Source: Aphanomyces cochlioides (Eukaryota; Oomycota; Saprolegniomycetes; Saprolegniales; Verrucalvaceae). Taken from it: DNA of 64,000 nucleotides. Location: NCBI GenBank assembly GCA_019828595.1, contig JAHQRK010000011.1, forward strand, positions 806,001 to 870,000, written 5' to 3'. Below are positions 1 to 9,828 of the stretch, piece by piece. The position numbers and the translations under genes were made by a program. The notes below the pieces were generated by a model that had not been told where the DNA came from, ran no database searches, and saw nothing but the letters and a program-made list of their open reading frames with translations. The stretch's first letter is position 1; each line of letters opens with the position of its first letter.

Positions 1-1145
1 GTTGAAGAAGGCTATAAATGAGTCAGAGGATGATGGATTTCTCAGACGGTCGAGATATGCCTTCAAGTGTAAAGACAAGTAGGCTTGGATTTCACTATGG
101 AGGGCCAATGGATCTGGAAAGGCTTCATTGTAGAGAAGCTGGTTCCGCCACAGCCATAGTTGTTGAAAGATCACTGATCGAACGATGTGGAGGTTAGCAT
201 GAAAGTGTTTCGTAAATTTTGCTCGGTATGGTAAGAGCAGAGTTATATCGTCGGTAAAGAGAATGTTGGACGAGTTGAGGCAATCACAGAATCGTTCCAA
301 AGGTGGTAAGTATTGATTCCATAGATTGGCTGCATAGGGGCAAAACCAGAAAAGGTGTTGGGCATTTTCTGGAGTATCACATCCATGAACACAGTGAACA
401 TCGTCCCTTCTCCAACTGATTTGTACAGAAATCCCAGTGCATTATGTTGTAATCTGTATTTGACGTCTGCAATGATAGGCAACAACAGTTTATCCAGGGA
501 AACCTCTCTTGGCCAAACGACAGTCCATTTGGGTTTGCGTGCAATGTCAAGGCTTTGCAGTGGTAGTGGTGGTTGTTGAATTGAAAGAAGGACTTTTCTA
601 ATTGAGCTGGCAGTGGCTTTGTCAATGGAATGCTTGCCAATGAGCCACTTGTGTTGTGCCGCTGCCAGTTCTGGGGGATAATAAGGTCCAACTGGTGTGC
701 TCATCATTCGTCGTGTGACAGGCAAGAAGTAATTCGTAAGGGTTTGTCCAGGCAAGCGAGCATTCCGAAATGGCCATAGTCGTAATAGAAAGGTAGTTAA
801 ATCATCGTGCAGTGAGTGTCCAGTGTTGAGAATGTCAACCATGCGAAGAATAGGTGGGTTTTGAGATTTGAGTAATCGTGCTGTAGCTGTGGTGGGAGCT
901 GTAGTGGTTGTTATGAGTTTGTGATCAATGGAGTAAGCCATAATGGAAGGTTTAAGAGGTGTCGGAGATCCATTTGATGAATAGATGGCAGAGTGTGTTT
1001 TGTTCCATGTGCAAAGTACTTGGTGTAAGTATGGACCCAGTTTCCAATTCAATTCATCGAGTGCAATGGCCTCGTCAGTGATTGATAACATCGTCCGGAT
1101 CATTATCCGGACAACAATTGTCGGTTGACTTACCGTATCGGTCAT
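1..1145 (-). pseudogene. LINE (non-LTR retrotransposon) ORF2, C-terminal remnant
   Basis: Minus-strand coding sequence entering from the left window edge. The upstream part (1145 down to about 420) is open in one frame and ends in a segment resembling the region after LINE reverse transcriptase (VKYRLQHNALGFLYK). Near 420 the coding potential moves by one base into another frame that stays open to base 1. That frame begins with a C-x3-C-x7-H-x4-C zinc-knuckle-like motif (CVHGC then HLFWFC, about 395-340), the classic ORF2 C-terminal signature. The element is therefore a frameshifted remnant whose 3' end lies outside the window. The upstream end is undefined: positions 1061-1127 are shared with another locus, so the 5' boundary may be a rearrangement joint. 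I am confident of the LINE assignment from the knuckle and its context; the clade is not determinable. Confidence 0.72.
1061..1127. repeat. 67-bp dispersed direct repeat, copy 1
   Basis: About 61 of 67 bases match 3056-3122 in the same orientation. The unit contains a near-palindrome of the form TCCGGAT.ATTATCCGGA. Here it lies at the 5' end of the LINE-derived frame. Confidence 0.7.
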
Positions 1146-1344
1146 ATTATCTCACCAGCATTCATGTCTCACCGTGAGGCAAAAGTTCATATCTATTCAC
1201 CATGTTCGGGGTATTCGTTCATATCTACTCACCATATCTATTCACCAGGGGTAGGTGAATATTCGGTCAAAATATGATTATTGTTTATTATTAAACATAT
1301 AGCTTTATAAAATATCACTTCCATCATTTATTTCACCGTGTCCG

Positions 1345-1400
1345 ATGCGTTTGGCTCACGGCTAGGGAACCCCCAGGTTGCGGGTTCGAGTGCCCGAATG
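1345..1400 (+). repeat. tRNA-derived SINE-like segment (B-box)
   Basis: Contains AGGTTGCGGGTTCGAGTGCC, a near-consensus RNA polymerase III B-box (GGTTCGANTCC). The same AGGTTGC.GGTTCGAGT core occurs in the two arms of the large inverted repeat (about 5145-5172 and the mirror copy). No cloverleaf with a paired acceptor stem can be folded, so a SINE or tRNA relic is preferred to a functional tRNA gene. Confidence 0.35.
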
Positions 1401-1472
1401 CGCGTTTTTGATAAAGTTTTGTATAATCCCATGACTGATTGCATACCATTGATTGCTCCATCGAACCGCATA

Positions 1473-2101
1473 CAGTCATCCCTCGAAATAGCGACACCAC
1501 TATAAATTTATAACCTTTCATAATAAATATTTTCTCAACTATACTAATATATACGTTTTACAGTAAATTTCAAATTTCAAACTGAAAATCGAGCACAAAA
1601 TGGAGCGCATGTGACTTACCCTCAAGAAAAAGCGACAAATCATTCAATACAAGGCAGAACACCCGTCAGCAACCCGAACTCAACTCCAACTGTGGTCAAA
1701 AGAGGAGTTTAAACTCAATCGTTTGCCGTCACGATCGACAATAACCAGAATATTGCACGGGAATAATTGTGAAGTATAGATTGAGTATATGACATGTCGA
1801 AAAAACTTAAAAAGCTCACTGCCTAGGAATTCACCCTAGGCCCCATGCTCATCCTGCACCCCTCACCGTTTCCGGCTACAATCGCAAGTCATCCTGCATT
1901 TCACAAGCTTATCCTACGAGGTATCGTCAGACTGAGAAGTAGATTCCAAATTAAACATTCAAGTCATTTTGAATTGGCCCTCGGTTCGAGTCCGGCTCAG
2001 GACAATAGTACCCTTAAAGTTAATAATCGACCAGTTCTCTAGCTAGTACATAACCTTTGATAATTGATATTCTAGGGGGTCACTATTTCGAGGGATGACT
2101 G
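1473..2101 (+). mobile_element. Non-autonomous pogo/Tigger deletion derivative
   Basis: The ends are inverted repeats beginning CAGTCATCCCTCGAAATAG, and both sides are flanked by TA (1471-1472 and 2102-2103), the target duplication expected of IS630-Tc1-mariner/pogo elements. Inside, 1600-1779 encodes only the N-terminal helix-turn-helix part of a transposase and the DDE domain is missing. At 629 bp this is an internally deleted, MITE-like copy that would need a transposase from elsewhere. Confidence 0.75.
1600..1779 (+). pseudogene. Tigger/CENP-B-type transposase N-terminal HTH fragment
   Basis: The frame opens at ATG 1600, meets a TGA at 1612, then reads through a typical pogo/CENP-B N-terminal helix-turn-helix (LTLKKKRQIIQYKAEHPSAT, then LPSRSTITRIL) and stops at TAG 1777-1779. 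The length of about 55 codons covers only the DNA-binding part of a transposase that normally exceeds 380 residues. It is the gene remnant inside the TA-flanked element at 1473-2101. The family is known for sequence-specific TIR binding; this copy can have no catalytic role. Confidence 0.65.
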
Positions 2102-2103
2102 TA

Positions 2104-3653
2104 GATCTCATGTTTTCAATGTGCAGCAGGCGAGAAACTAGCATTCCAATGTATGCTGTAGCATCATTGAGTACTGGCAGGAATCTCATATCCTGTTTAC
2201 AACAATAGTCTCTTGATGGTTCTGTTGTTGTACACAGACTTTAAACTCCATGCCAATGCTCAATGATGCCTTGATATACCGCTGCTTGCAACCACAGAGC
2301 ATGTACGTGTGATGGCTTTGTGGTTGCGAGTTGACTGGTCGAACGCGGCCATTCTATGAACATTTTCGAGTTTCCTACTTCTTCTGCCATTTAACTCGAC
2401 GCGAGCGAGTGGCGCCGTAGACAGATATCAATCCTGTCAAACGTCTCTCTCTTCCCCAAGAACCGAGCGTCACGTACACAAGCAATGGAGTTTATTACTG
2501 TAAGTCGGCTTTGAGAACTTTGAGGGCGTCCCTGTGTATATATAGCTCAACCAGAACTCAATGATCCTTCACGTATAATAACACTTCAAGTCATGTCTGA
2601 TGTCGCCACTTCCAAGGCGTACAACAATGTGTCATTGTTGGTGTCCGTCCCATGGAAATGAGTGTGGACACGAAAGTTTGTCGACCACTTTTAGGAAATG
2701 AGCATTGCGCAATGTTGCCTTGGTGGTGGATCTCTTTTCGTAGTTGTCCATCTTCGAGCCAGAAGAGGCGAAAGAATCGGAAAAAAGAGTTGGCACAATC
2801 GAGTCGTGATCAACAAGGAACCAGATCTCTTTTGTGCAAAGTGTCATCGGATTTCCTGTGTGCAAGAAGAGATGCGAACACCGACACGGAACCCAATGTA
2901 TTTCATCTCCCAAGATATTGAACTGAAATCTGGAGTTTCGAATGAAACCTTTGTGAGAACGAGTGTCAACAGCCAGCTAAAGGTGGATGCTCTTCTTCTG
3001 GAACTATCGACGCTCTCAAGACATCTTCATGGTCGAATGTCGACAACTGGCTTGAGTGCAATGGCCATGTCAGTGATTGATAACATCATCCGGATAATTA
3101 TCTGGACAAGAATTGTCGGTTGTATTGTGATTGGAATTTACCATGCAGTCGGCACGGTGCATTTTTTTGTTCAATCATATTGTTTTGCAAATTTGATTGG
3201 TGGAAATATATCTCCAAGCGAGGAGTGATTTCAGAGTGTAACACATCACACTCCCACGCAGTTCCAAGGCCAAGAAGCCACACGACACAGCAATCTCAAG
3301 ATCAATGTATGATATGATATACTATCAAACACAAAACATCATCTGAACATTAGTTTGTTCTCATGCTCTCTCAACCGTCCTGCGTCCTGGGTACTAGTTC
3401 ACCTGCAAGTTGGAGTAGACCAAGTCGAGTGCCGAGTGCCCTCGACATTGGACGTCTGTAGGGCTCGTCACTGCAAGGCCACTGCCACGATGTATAGCCC
3501 CTGTCAAATTCGTCGACATACCAATTCCCTCTTTGTAGCTTGAGTCTCAAATTCGTTTGAATTCAGGGCAATATCTCGACGAAAACGCCTTAAATTTTGT
3601 AAAACATGCCGTCCTATTTCTTTGAGTTAACACTATACGTCTAGGGAGCACTT
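2104..3653. other. Gene-poor stretch with one unrecognised ORF (2698-3228 +)
   Basis: No gene could be supported. The longest plus-strand frame (2698-3228, 176 codons) starts with ATG and contains a CAKCH..SC cysteine cluster near residue 46 and a hydrophobic segment near residues 120-155. Its 3' part runs through the dispersed repeat at 3056-3122, which argues that it is repeat-derived rather than a host gene. A competing minus-strand frame (2632-2913) overlaps it. I assign no function to either. Confidence 0.4.
3056..3122. repeat. 67-bp dispersed direct repeat, copy 2
   Basis: Matches 1061-1127 at about 61 of 67 positions in the same orientation, including the near-palindromic CCGGATAATTATC core. 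The surrounding sequences of the two loci are unrelated, so the shared block is probably part of a short dispersed element. Confidence 0.7.
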
Positions 3654-4168
3654 TCACAATGTATTTGAGCTGCTTGCTGCATCCAGTTGCCGCAGAAGAC
3701 CTACAGTTGTCGCGACTTTCAACTGGGCAGTTCGCCTCTGCCTTTTCTTTGGGGTTGCTTCTTCCATTGGAGCAAGCAGACGTTGGGCCACCTCAAAGGA
3801 CTCGATCAATTGCAACTCGGTGGGATTCTGAGGAGGTTTTTGACCAGTTTGACTTTCATAGAATTGAGATAACCTGCTCATAATAAACTTCCACTCGTAG
3901 AAGACATTACGTTGTTTTCTAGTTGCGAGGTCAAGTGTTGATATCGATCGGAAGGGAAGAAGTTTTTGAGCTGGGTTGCCACAAAACCAAAGTTTCTATC
4001 CAGTTGCTAAGTCAACACTTGGAAACACAAATCTTCAGGCAACTTGTGCAGACGACCCCCCACGTAAATACATCGTACTTGACCGTTAAATTGGCCTCAT
4101 TTCCTGACGTAGACGTCGATGTTGAGATTCCGCTGCTTCCAGCCACGCTTGCAATTGCAGCTGAAATT
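3654..4168 (-). pseudogene. Crypton-A C-terminal GCR1_C-like DNA-binding domain (3' end of the element's gene)
   Basis: Read on the minus strand, a Ser/Thr-rich linker leads into VFTWGGRLHKLPED, then PSVDLATG, KLWFCGNPAQKLLPF, DLATRKQRNVFYEWKFIMSR and a basic tail (TPKKRQRR). This is the order seen in the GCR1_C-like domain that follows the tyrosine recombinase in many Cryptons. The domain is broken by a one-base frameshift after LPEDL and by a stop (TAG) where the family has Trp. The left arm of the large inverted repeat begins directly upstream (4169). This segment is therefore the displaced tail of the recombinase gene at 7182-10551, cut off from it by 3.6 kb of repeat. Confidence 0.7.
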
Positions 4169-4188
4169 ATCAATTTGATCTAGAATAG

Positions 4189-4770
4189 GATCGCTTTGGA
4201 AAATGTCTCTCCAAGCTCCTGGACAGCGAAACAAATTTAAAGCGATCTAAGAAGAAAGACATTGGCACGCATTCGGTCCGCAAAGGCGCTGCCACGTTTT
4301 GCTCGTCGGGCAGCACTGGTGGGCCGTCAATTGTGTCGGTTTGCCTCCGTTGCGGTTGGTCGTTGGGCAACGTAATGGAAAGGTATTTTCGCTACGAATC
4401 AGCAGGCGATCAGTTCGCGGGTCGTGTGGTTGCTGGCTTACCCGTAAACAGCGCGGATTTTAGTGTTCTCCCCCCTCACTTCCCCAATCCTGATGATCCG
4501 GTGGTTGTCGAAGCGTTGAAGATGGTGTTCCCTTCGTTGCATGCGTTGTTTCACTTGCAAGGGGTCCTGCGTCTATGTCTGGCCAGCATTGTCTACCACC
4601 ATGAGTTCCTCGTTTCCACACTACCCTCCACCCATGCACTATTGTCATCAACTCTATTTCGAAATAATTCTATTCTACAGCGCCTGAAATGTAGAGTACA
4701 GAAAATCTACAAACCGAAAATAGGGAATCACAGGCAGAATTTGGGGAATCACAAATTCTTGTATCAATAA
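4189..4770 (+). pseudogene. Crypton tyrosine recombinase, catalytic C-terminal half (duplicated copy)
   Basis: After an intron acceptor (ag at 4187-4188) the frame reads DRFGKCLSKLLDSE, then GTHSVRKGAATF (the H-x-x-R box), CGWSLG, and ERYFRY containing the nucleophilic tyrosine, followed by the helical tail of the family (LASIVYHHEF). It lacks the N-terminal core-binding domain and the first catalytic arginine, so it cannot act alone. It is the mirror copy of the exon in the minus-strand Crypton-A at 7182-7763 and lies wholly inside the left arm. Confidence 0.75.
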
Positions 4771-5102
4771 CAGTACTGTACAACTCTGTGTTCCTCTCTT
4801 GTCAAGCTGGTACGAGAGTCGGGGAAGGTTTCCTCCGCAACGCTTTATCTGCAGGGAGTGACGAGGAAATTCCCTCGCGAGGGAGAGAATGAATAGATTT
4901 GTCCATTTACGCTAACGTTAGGAGCGGACGACTATTATCCTTGTCAATAACAGAAATAGTGATGAAAACACATAGAGCTTGGATCGTGGATGTGAATATC
5001 CATTGCGACGTGTAAATTGAAGGAGCATTCGTAATCGTCATCGTGACCGGGCTCAACGAGTTGATAGACTTCTTCTTAAAAGCAATTTCTGCAACATGTA
5101 AC

Positions 5103-5185
5103 TGTCAACGCCCGTGGTCGACGTGACAGGGTGATGGAGGATGAACCTGGAGGTTGCAGGTTCGAGTCCTGGGATTTCCGTCGTG
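5103..5185 (+). repeat. tRNA-derived SINE-like segment in left arm
   Basis: Contains GAGGTTGCAGGTTCGAGTCC, a perfect polymerase III B-box (GGTTCGAGTCC). Upstream TGGTCGACGTGACAGGG is only a weak A-box candidate. The mirror copy lies at about 6767-6849. No foldable acceptor stem is seen. Confidence 0.4.
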
Positions 5186-5279
5186 GAAATTTTTAGTCAT
5201 TTTAAAATTCTTTGCCTCTGTGCCCTCATACACAAAAGCAAGCTGCAGTTTTGGTACCATAACTACTTACGACGTCAAT

Positions 5280-5576
5280 AGCACTTAAGAGAGCTACTGA
5301 AGAGCGGTCAGTAGTCTGACTTGCTGTGTGGCAGACAACCTTGTTCAATGGGAAACTATTAATGAATTCTTCGAGTCGGGGTCGAGCGCTGACAGGTAAA
5401 GACTGCAAGCCAAAGTGCTATCGTCGATTGACCTAGACCTTCTACCCAGACTCGACAAATTCGTTAATATTTTGGCCATTGAGCAAGCTTGTATGCCAGG
5501 CAGCAAGTCAGACTATTGGTAGCTCTCCAGTAGTTCTCTGAGTCTATGCATATCCTGATCTTAAGTGATACTGATG
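5280..5576. repeat. Fold-back (long-TIR MITE-like) unit inside left arm
   Basis: Positions about 5286-5380 and 5443-5537 are imperfect inverted copies (shared blocks include AGTCTGACTTGCTG and TTAATGAATT/TTAACGAATT). The outer ends share CACTTAAG. The right end of this small hairpin coincides with the inner end of the 1.4-kb arm. Its mirror is 6376-6672. Confidence 0.6.
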
Positions 5577-6375
5577 GTGATCTACTCCTTCGGGTGTCCA
5601 TGGAAATGACCGTCAAGGCACACGAGAAACCATTCCCCCAAGCAAAGAGGAACGTCCTTCGCTTGACAAGCGTTGATGCTCCTGTGAGGAAACAAGTGGC
5701 TATCCCATTCAGTGTCGTGGCGTACTTTGACGATGGCAAAATCTCCCGCATTGAGCCCGAAGTGAACATTTCGATGGCGATTGCAACTGCTGGGGGAATG
5801 CCTCAGTTGTTGCGGGCGGCCAACCCCTACAAACGTTCAAATCCAGTCAAGGAAGAGAAGATTCGCTGCCGAGGAAACGATCGAAAGCGAGTGTTGCGTT
5901 CATATTGAATTAAGTCTTATCCAGTTCCCTCGTCATCATCGTCTTTGTTTCCTTCGTGGGCTAATCCTACAACCTTGAAGTCAGCTCACAATCAACTTCG
6001 TTCGAATGGAATGTCACAGTAGCCGACACTTCAAAAGCAAACACCTTCGACTAAGTCGCGCCTCTGTCTTTGTTCAGTGCCACTGCGACCATTTGCAGGT
6101 CGCACGCTCAGCCCATCCCCTTTGTTTATCCTTTCGGTAAAGTTGGAAGAGCTGCTTCAATGCCACCGACTAAAAGCTCATAGGGCTTTTGGAATCCTCC
6201 ACGATTGACAGGCTTTGTAGTCTATTCGCAATTTATGATGGGGAATGCAGAGTCAGCAATACGTTTGTATACGACTTGATTCGAGTTTTCCTGATTGTGT
6301 TGTCATGAATCAATCGCCACTCAGCCGTCGTAGTTCATGCAATTTGAAGTTTACGAACTTCAGATGCTATCATAA
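5577..6375. other. Unique 799-bp spacer between inverted-repeat arms; ORF 5546-5908 (+) possibly SnoaL/NTF2-like
   Basis: The spacer holds most of an open frame that begins just inside the left arm (first ATG 5546) and ends at 5908 (120 codons). The segment RKQVAIPFSVVAYFDDGKIS followed by RIEPEVNI resembles the last strands of the SnoaL/NTF2-like fold, where a hydrophobic strand leads into FDDGKI. The N-terminal helices of that fold are not evident, so a fragment of a captured host gene is the most likely reading. Nothing recognisable lies in 5910-6375. The assignment rests on one short motif and is tentative. Confidence 0.35.
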
Positions 6376-7783
6376 CATCAGTATCACTTAAGATCAGGAT
6401 ATGCATAGACTCAGAGAACTACTGGAGAGCTGCCAATAGTCTGACTTGCTGCCTGGCATACAAGCTTGCTCAATGGCCAAAATATTAACGAATTTGTCGA
6501 GTCTGGGTAGAAGGTCTAGGTCAATCGACGATAGCACTTTGGCTTGCAGTCTTTACCTGTCAGCGCTCGACCCCGACTCGAAGAATTCATTAATAGTTTC
6601 CCATTGAACAAGGTTGTCTGCCACACAGCAAGTCAGACTACTGACCGCTCTTCAGTAGCTCTCTTAAGTGCTATTGACGTCGTAAGTAGTTATGGTACCA
6701 AAACTGCAGCTTGCTTTTGTGTATGAGGGCACAGAGGCAAAGAATTTTAAAATGACTAAAAATTTCCACGACGGAAATCCCAGGACTCGAACCTGCAACC
6801 TCCAGGTTCATCCTCCATCACCCTGTCACGTCGACCACGGGCGTTGACAGTTACATGTTGCAGAAATTGCTTTTAAGAAGAAGTCTATCAACTCGTTGAG
6901 CCCGGTCACGATGACGATTACGAATGCTCCTTCAATTTACACGTCGCAATGGATATTCACATCCACGATCCAAGCTCTATGTGTTTTCATCACTATTTCT
7001 GTTATTGACAAGGATAATAGTCGTCCGCTCCTAACGTTAGCGTAAATGGACAAATCTATTCATTCTCTCCCTCGCGAGGGAATTTCCTCGTCACTCCCTG
7101 CAGATAAAGCGTTGCGGAGGAAACCTTCCCCGACTCTCGTACCAGCTTGACAAGAGAGGAACACAGAGTTGTACAGTACTGTTATTGATACAAGAATTTG
7201 TGATTCCCCAAATTCTGCCTGTGATTCCCTATTTTCGGTTTGTAGATTTTCTGTACTCTACATTTCAGGCGCTGTAGAATAGAATTATTTCGAAATAGAG
7301 TTGATGACAATAGTGCATGGGTGGAGGGTAGTGTGGAAACGAGGAACTCATGGTGGTAGACAATGCTGGCCAGACATAGACGCAGGACCCCTTGCAAGTG
7401 AAACAACGCATGCAACGAAGGGAACACCATCTTCAACGCTTCGACAACCACCGGATCATCAGGATTGGGGAAGTGAGGGGGGAGAACACTAAAATCCGCG
7501 CTGTTTACGGGTAAGCCAGCAACCACACGACCCGCGAACTGATCGCCTGCTGATTCGTAGCGAAAATACCTTTCCATTACGTTGCCCAACGACCAACCGC
7601 AACGGAGGCAAACCGACACAATTGACGGCCCACCAGTGCTGCCCGACGAGCAAAACGTGGCAGCGCCTTTGCGGACCGAATGCGTGCCAATGTCTTTCTT
7701 CTTAGATCGCTTTAAATTTGTTTCGCTGTCCAGGAGCTTGGAGAGACATTTTCCAAAGCGATCCTATTCTAGATCAAATTGAT
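6376..7783 (-). repeat. Right arm of 1,408-bp inverted repeat
   Basis: Reverse complement of 4169-5576 across its full length, without indels. On the minus strand this arm is continuous with upstream Crypton-A coding sequence beyond 7783, so it is the arm in the original context. It carries the recombinase catalytic exon (7182-7763), the SINE-like segment (about 6767-6849) and the mirror fold-back (6376-6672). Confidence 0.95.
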
Positions 7784-7958
7784 TTATGATGACGTCTAAC
7801 CTTTTGACTTGAATCTGGAAAAAGATTTACAGGAGACAATTGTGTGTGGGACGCGAGATAAATTCCCAATGCAGTAAACAGACAAATGGCAGGTTTCAAG
7901 GGGTTTGCGAAGCAATGCTTCGGGTCCTTATTGGTTGTTCCTTTGATTTCATTAAATA

Positions 7959-9828
7959 CAGTAAAACCTTGGATGTGAAACACCTCTCATAGCGAAACAC
8001 CTGCCATGTTGAACACGATTTCCATCCACGGATCATATTTCAATGGCACAGGAACTGTGATATAAAACACTCAACCTGCCGCAAGAAACAGTGAAATTTT
8101 AATACCCATGTTTAAATAGATCAAGTTAATGGTTAGAAAGCGCAATTATATTGAATTTAAGATGGCTGGAAGAACTTTGCCAAATCATTTTGTGCAATGG
8201 TGGAGCTGTCACTAGCAGCGCGAAGCGAAATCCTCAAGCGCATCGATGAAGATGTTCCCTACGCCAAGATCGCTGCCGAGTTCAACTGTTCGAAGAGTCT
8301 TGTCACGCGTGTGAAAAAGGCACGTGACGAGATCGAGCGGAAGCTCAGCGAGAATGCCGACCGCGAATCGAAACGGCCTTGTCGTCTCGCTGGGCTTGCG
8401 CTTGAACTTGACAACCGCGTGTTCAATGGTTTTGCAAAGCACGCGCGACGAAGATGATTCCTGTGTCTGGACCAATGCTGCAAACAGTGGCAAAAAAAGC
8501 CGCCAATGCCTTGGGCATCAATGATTTCAAAGCATCCAACGGCTGGCTTGAGGGTTTTCGAAAGCGCCGTGACATAGACTTTAGGGCCCTCAGCGGCGAA
8601 AGTGCATCCGTTGACATGACTGTTGTAGAAGATTGGGCTGAATCTATTGATTCAATTATCGATGGCTATCCCCTTTGTGATGTCTTCAATTGTGATGAGA
8701 CTGGTTTATTTTGGCGTGGACTGCCCAACAAGACGTTAGCTTTGCGTTCCGAGGAATGCAAAGGTGGAAAGAATGCAAAGGAGCGTGTGTCTGTTCTGTT
8801 GACTGCGTCTGCGACTGGTGAGAAGATGCCTTTACTTGTTATACACAAGTTCTTTATGCCGCGTCAATTCAAGAAGAGTTTACCAATGGGAATACAATGG
8901 TATGCCAATGCTAAGGCTTGGATGAACGGCTCGATCTTCACGCGATATATGCTTTGGTTTAACGATCGAATGAAGTCCCAAGACCGCAAAATACTCCTGT
9001 TGATGGATAATGCGCCTTGCCATGTCTTCCCCTTTGACACAATGTCTAACATCAAGGTTGTATTTCTCCCTGCTAACACGACCTGCCAAACGCAACCGTT
9101 GGATGCGGGGATCATCAAGAATTTCAAAGTAAAGTATCGAAGCCACCTCCTCAATTACCTCATTGAATGCGTCGAAGCAAGCAATGATGCTCCTTCGAAT
9201 TATGTCAAAAGCATTGATATCAAAATGGCTCTTGACTGGATGAAGTTGGCATGGAAAGATGTGACGGTCACTACGATTTCGAATTGTTTTCGTCACTGTG
9301 GAATCAAGGACAGACAAAGCGTCGTTGATTCCTTTATTGTAAGTGCTCCTTGCGATGATTCATGTCAATCAATGATCGAACCCCTCTCGTCAAGCGACGA
9401 AGCCCATGCGGATGCTCTGGCGTCGGTTGTGGGTGTTGAAAGTGCTTGTTGGGATGAAGACGTTGCGGCTTTTGAAACGGATCCAATCAATTGGGAAGAT
9501 CAAATCATCAACCCCGCGCCAACTGTTGTGAGTGACGATGAAAGCGACGATTATACGGCTCAAGAACATGAACCACCGCCAAGTTTAAAGGACGCTGCGA
9601 CGGCACTCCACGTTCTGAGGGAGTGGAACAAGCAATTCAATTGTGGAGTTGACAGTTCACTTCACGAGTTGGCAGGTGCGATTGGAGTCGCACGTGCTAA
9701 TGCTCCAAATGGAACGCTTGATGATTGGCTAAATCAATAATTCATTTGCACCTCGTATATCGAAACACCTATCATCTTGAACGAATTTCGATTCCACCGA
9801 CAGGTGTTTCACATCCAAGGTTTTACTG
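7959..9828 (+). mobile_element. Tigger-A, pogo-type DNA transposon (1,870 bp)
   Basis: Terminal inverted repeats of at least 27 bp are identical at both ends (starting CAGTAAAACCTTGGATGTG). Each end is flanked by TA (7957-7958, 9829-9830). A sub-terminal GAAACACCT motif recurs inside the ends. The single gene (8197-9740) is transcribed left to right. The insertion site is an intron of the Crypton-A recombinase, so the host gene's exons were not cut. Confidence 0.92.
8197..9740 (+). pseudogene. Tigger-A transposase (CENP-B HTH + DDE_1) with one frameshift
   Basis: Transposase that would bind the TIRs and cut and paste the element. The first 75 codons give the CENP-B N-terminal HTH (LSLAARSEILKRI, YAKIAAEFNCSKSLVTRVKK). 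The second frame, from about 8430, gives the HTH_CENPB half (KKAANALGINDFKASNGWLE) and the DDE_1 catalytic domain: CDETGLFW (first Asp), LLLMDNAPCH (second), QPLDAGIIKNFK (third). The two frames are joined by a single missing base near 8425 (VF.WF.KARA context), the only defect seen. The acidic C-terminal tail is typical of the family. Total length would be about 514 residues. One indel makes it inactive as read; an assembly error there would leave it intact. Confidence 0.88.

Larger units (their letters stand above)
4169..5576 (+). repeat. Left arm of 1,408-bp inverted repeat
   Basis: Pairs with 6376-7783: base p matches the complement of base 11952 minus p along the whole arm with no indel, and every ORF is mirrored exactly. 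One substitution was noticed (5520 versus 6432). The arm contains, in order, the end of a Crypton intron, the catalytic half of a Crypton recombinase, a SINE-like B-box segment and a smaller fold-back (5280-5576). The near identity implies a recent inverted duplication or ongoing gene conversion between the arms. Confidence 0.95.

Noticed and set aside
1976..1998. Possible tRNA T-arm (CCCTCGGTTCGAGTCCGGC)
   Set aside because: Four of five stem pairs form but no anticodon arm or acceptor stem pairs with it at the right distance; it lies inside a Tigger derivative.
3923..4183. Plus-strand 86-codon ORF
   Set aside because: It is antisense to the recognisable Crypton GCR1_C-like domain on the minus strand.
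5464..5769. Minus-strand 101-codon ORF across the arm/spacer boundary
   Set aside because: No motif; overlaps the fold-back repeat and the more convincing plus-strand SnoaL-like frame.
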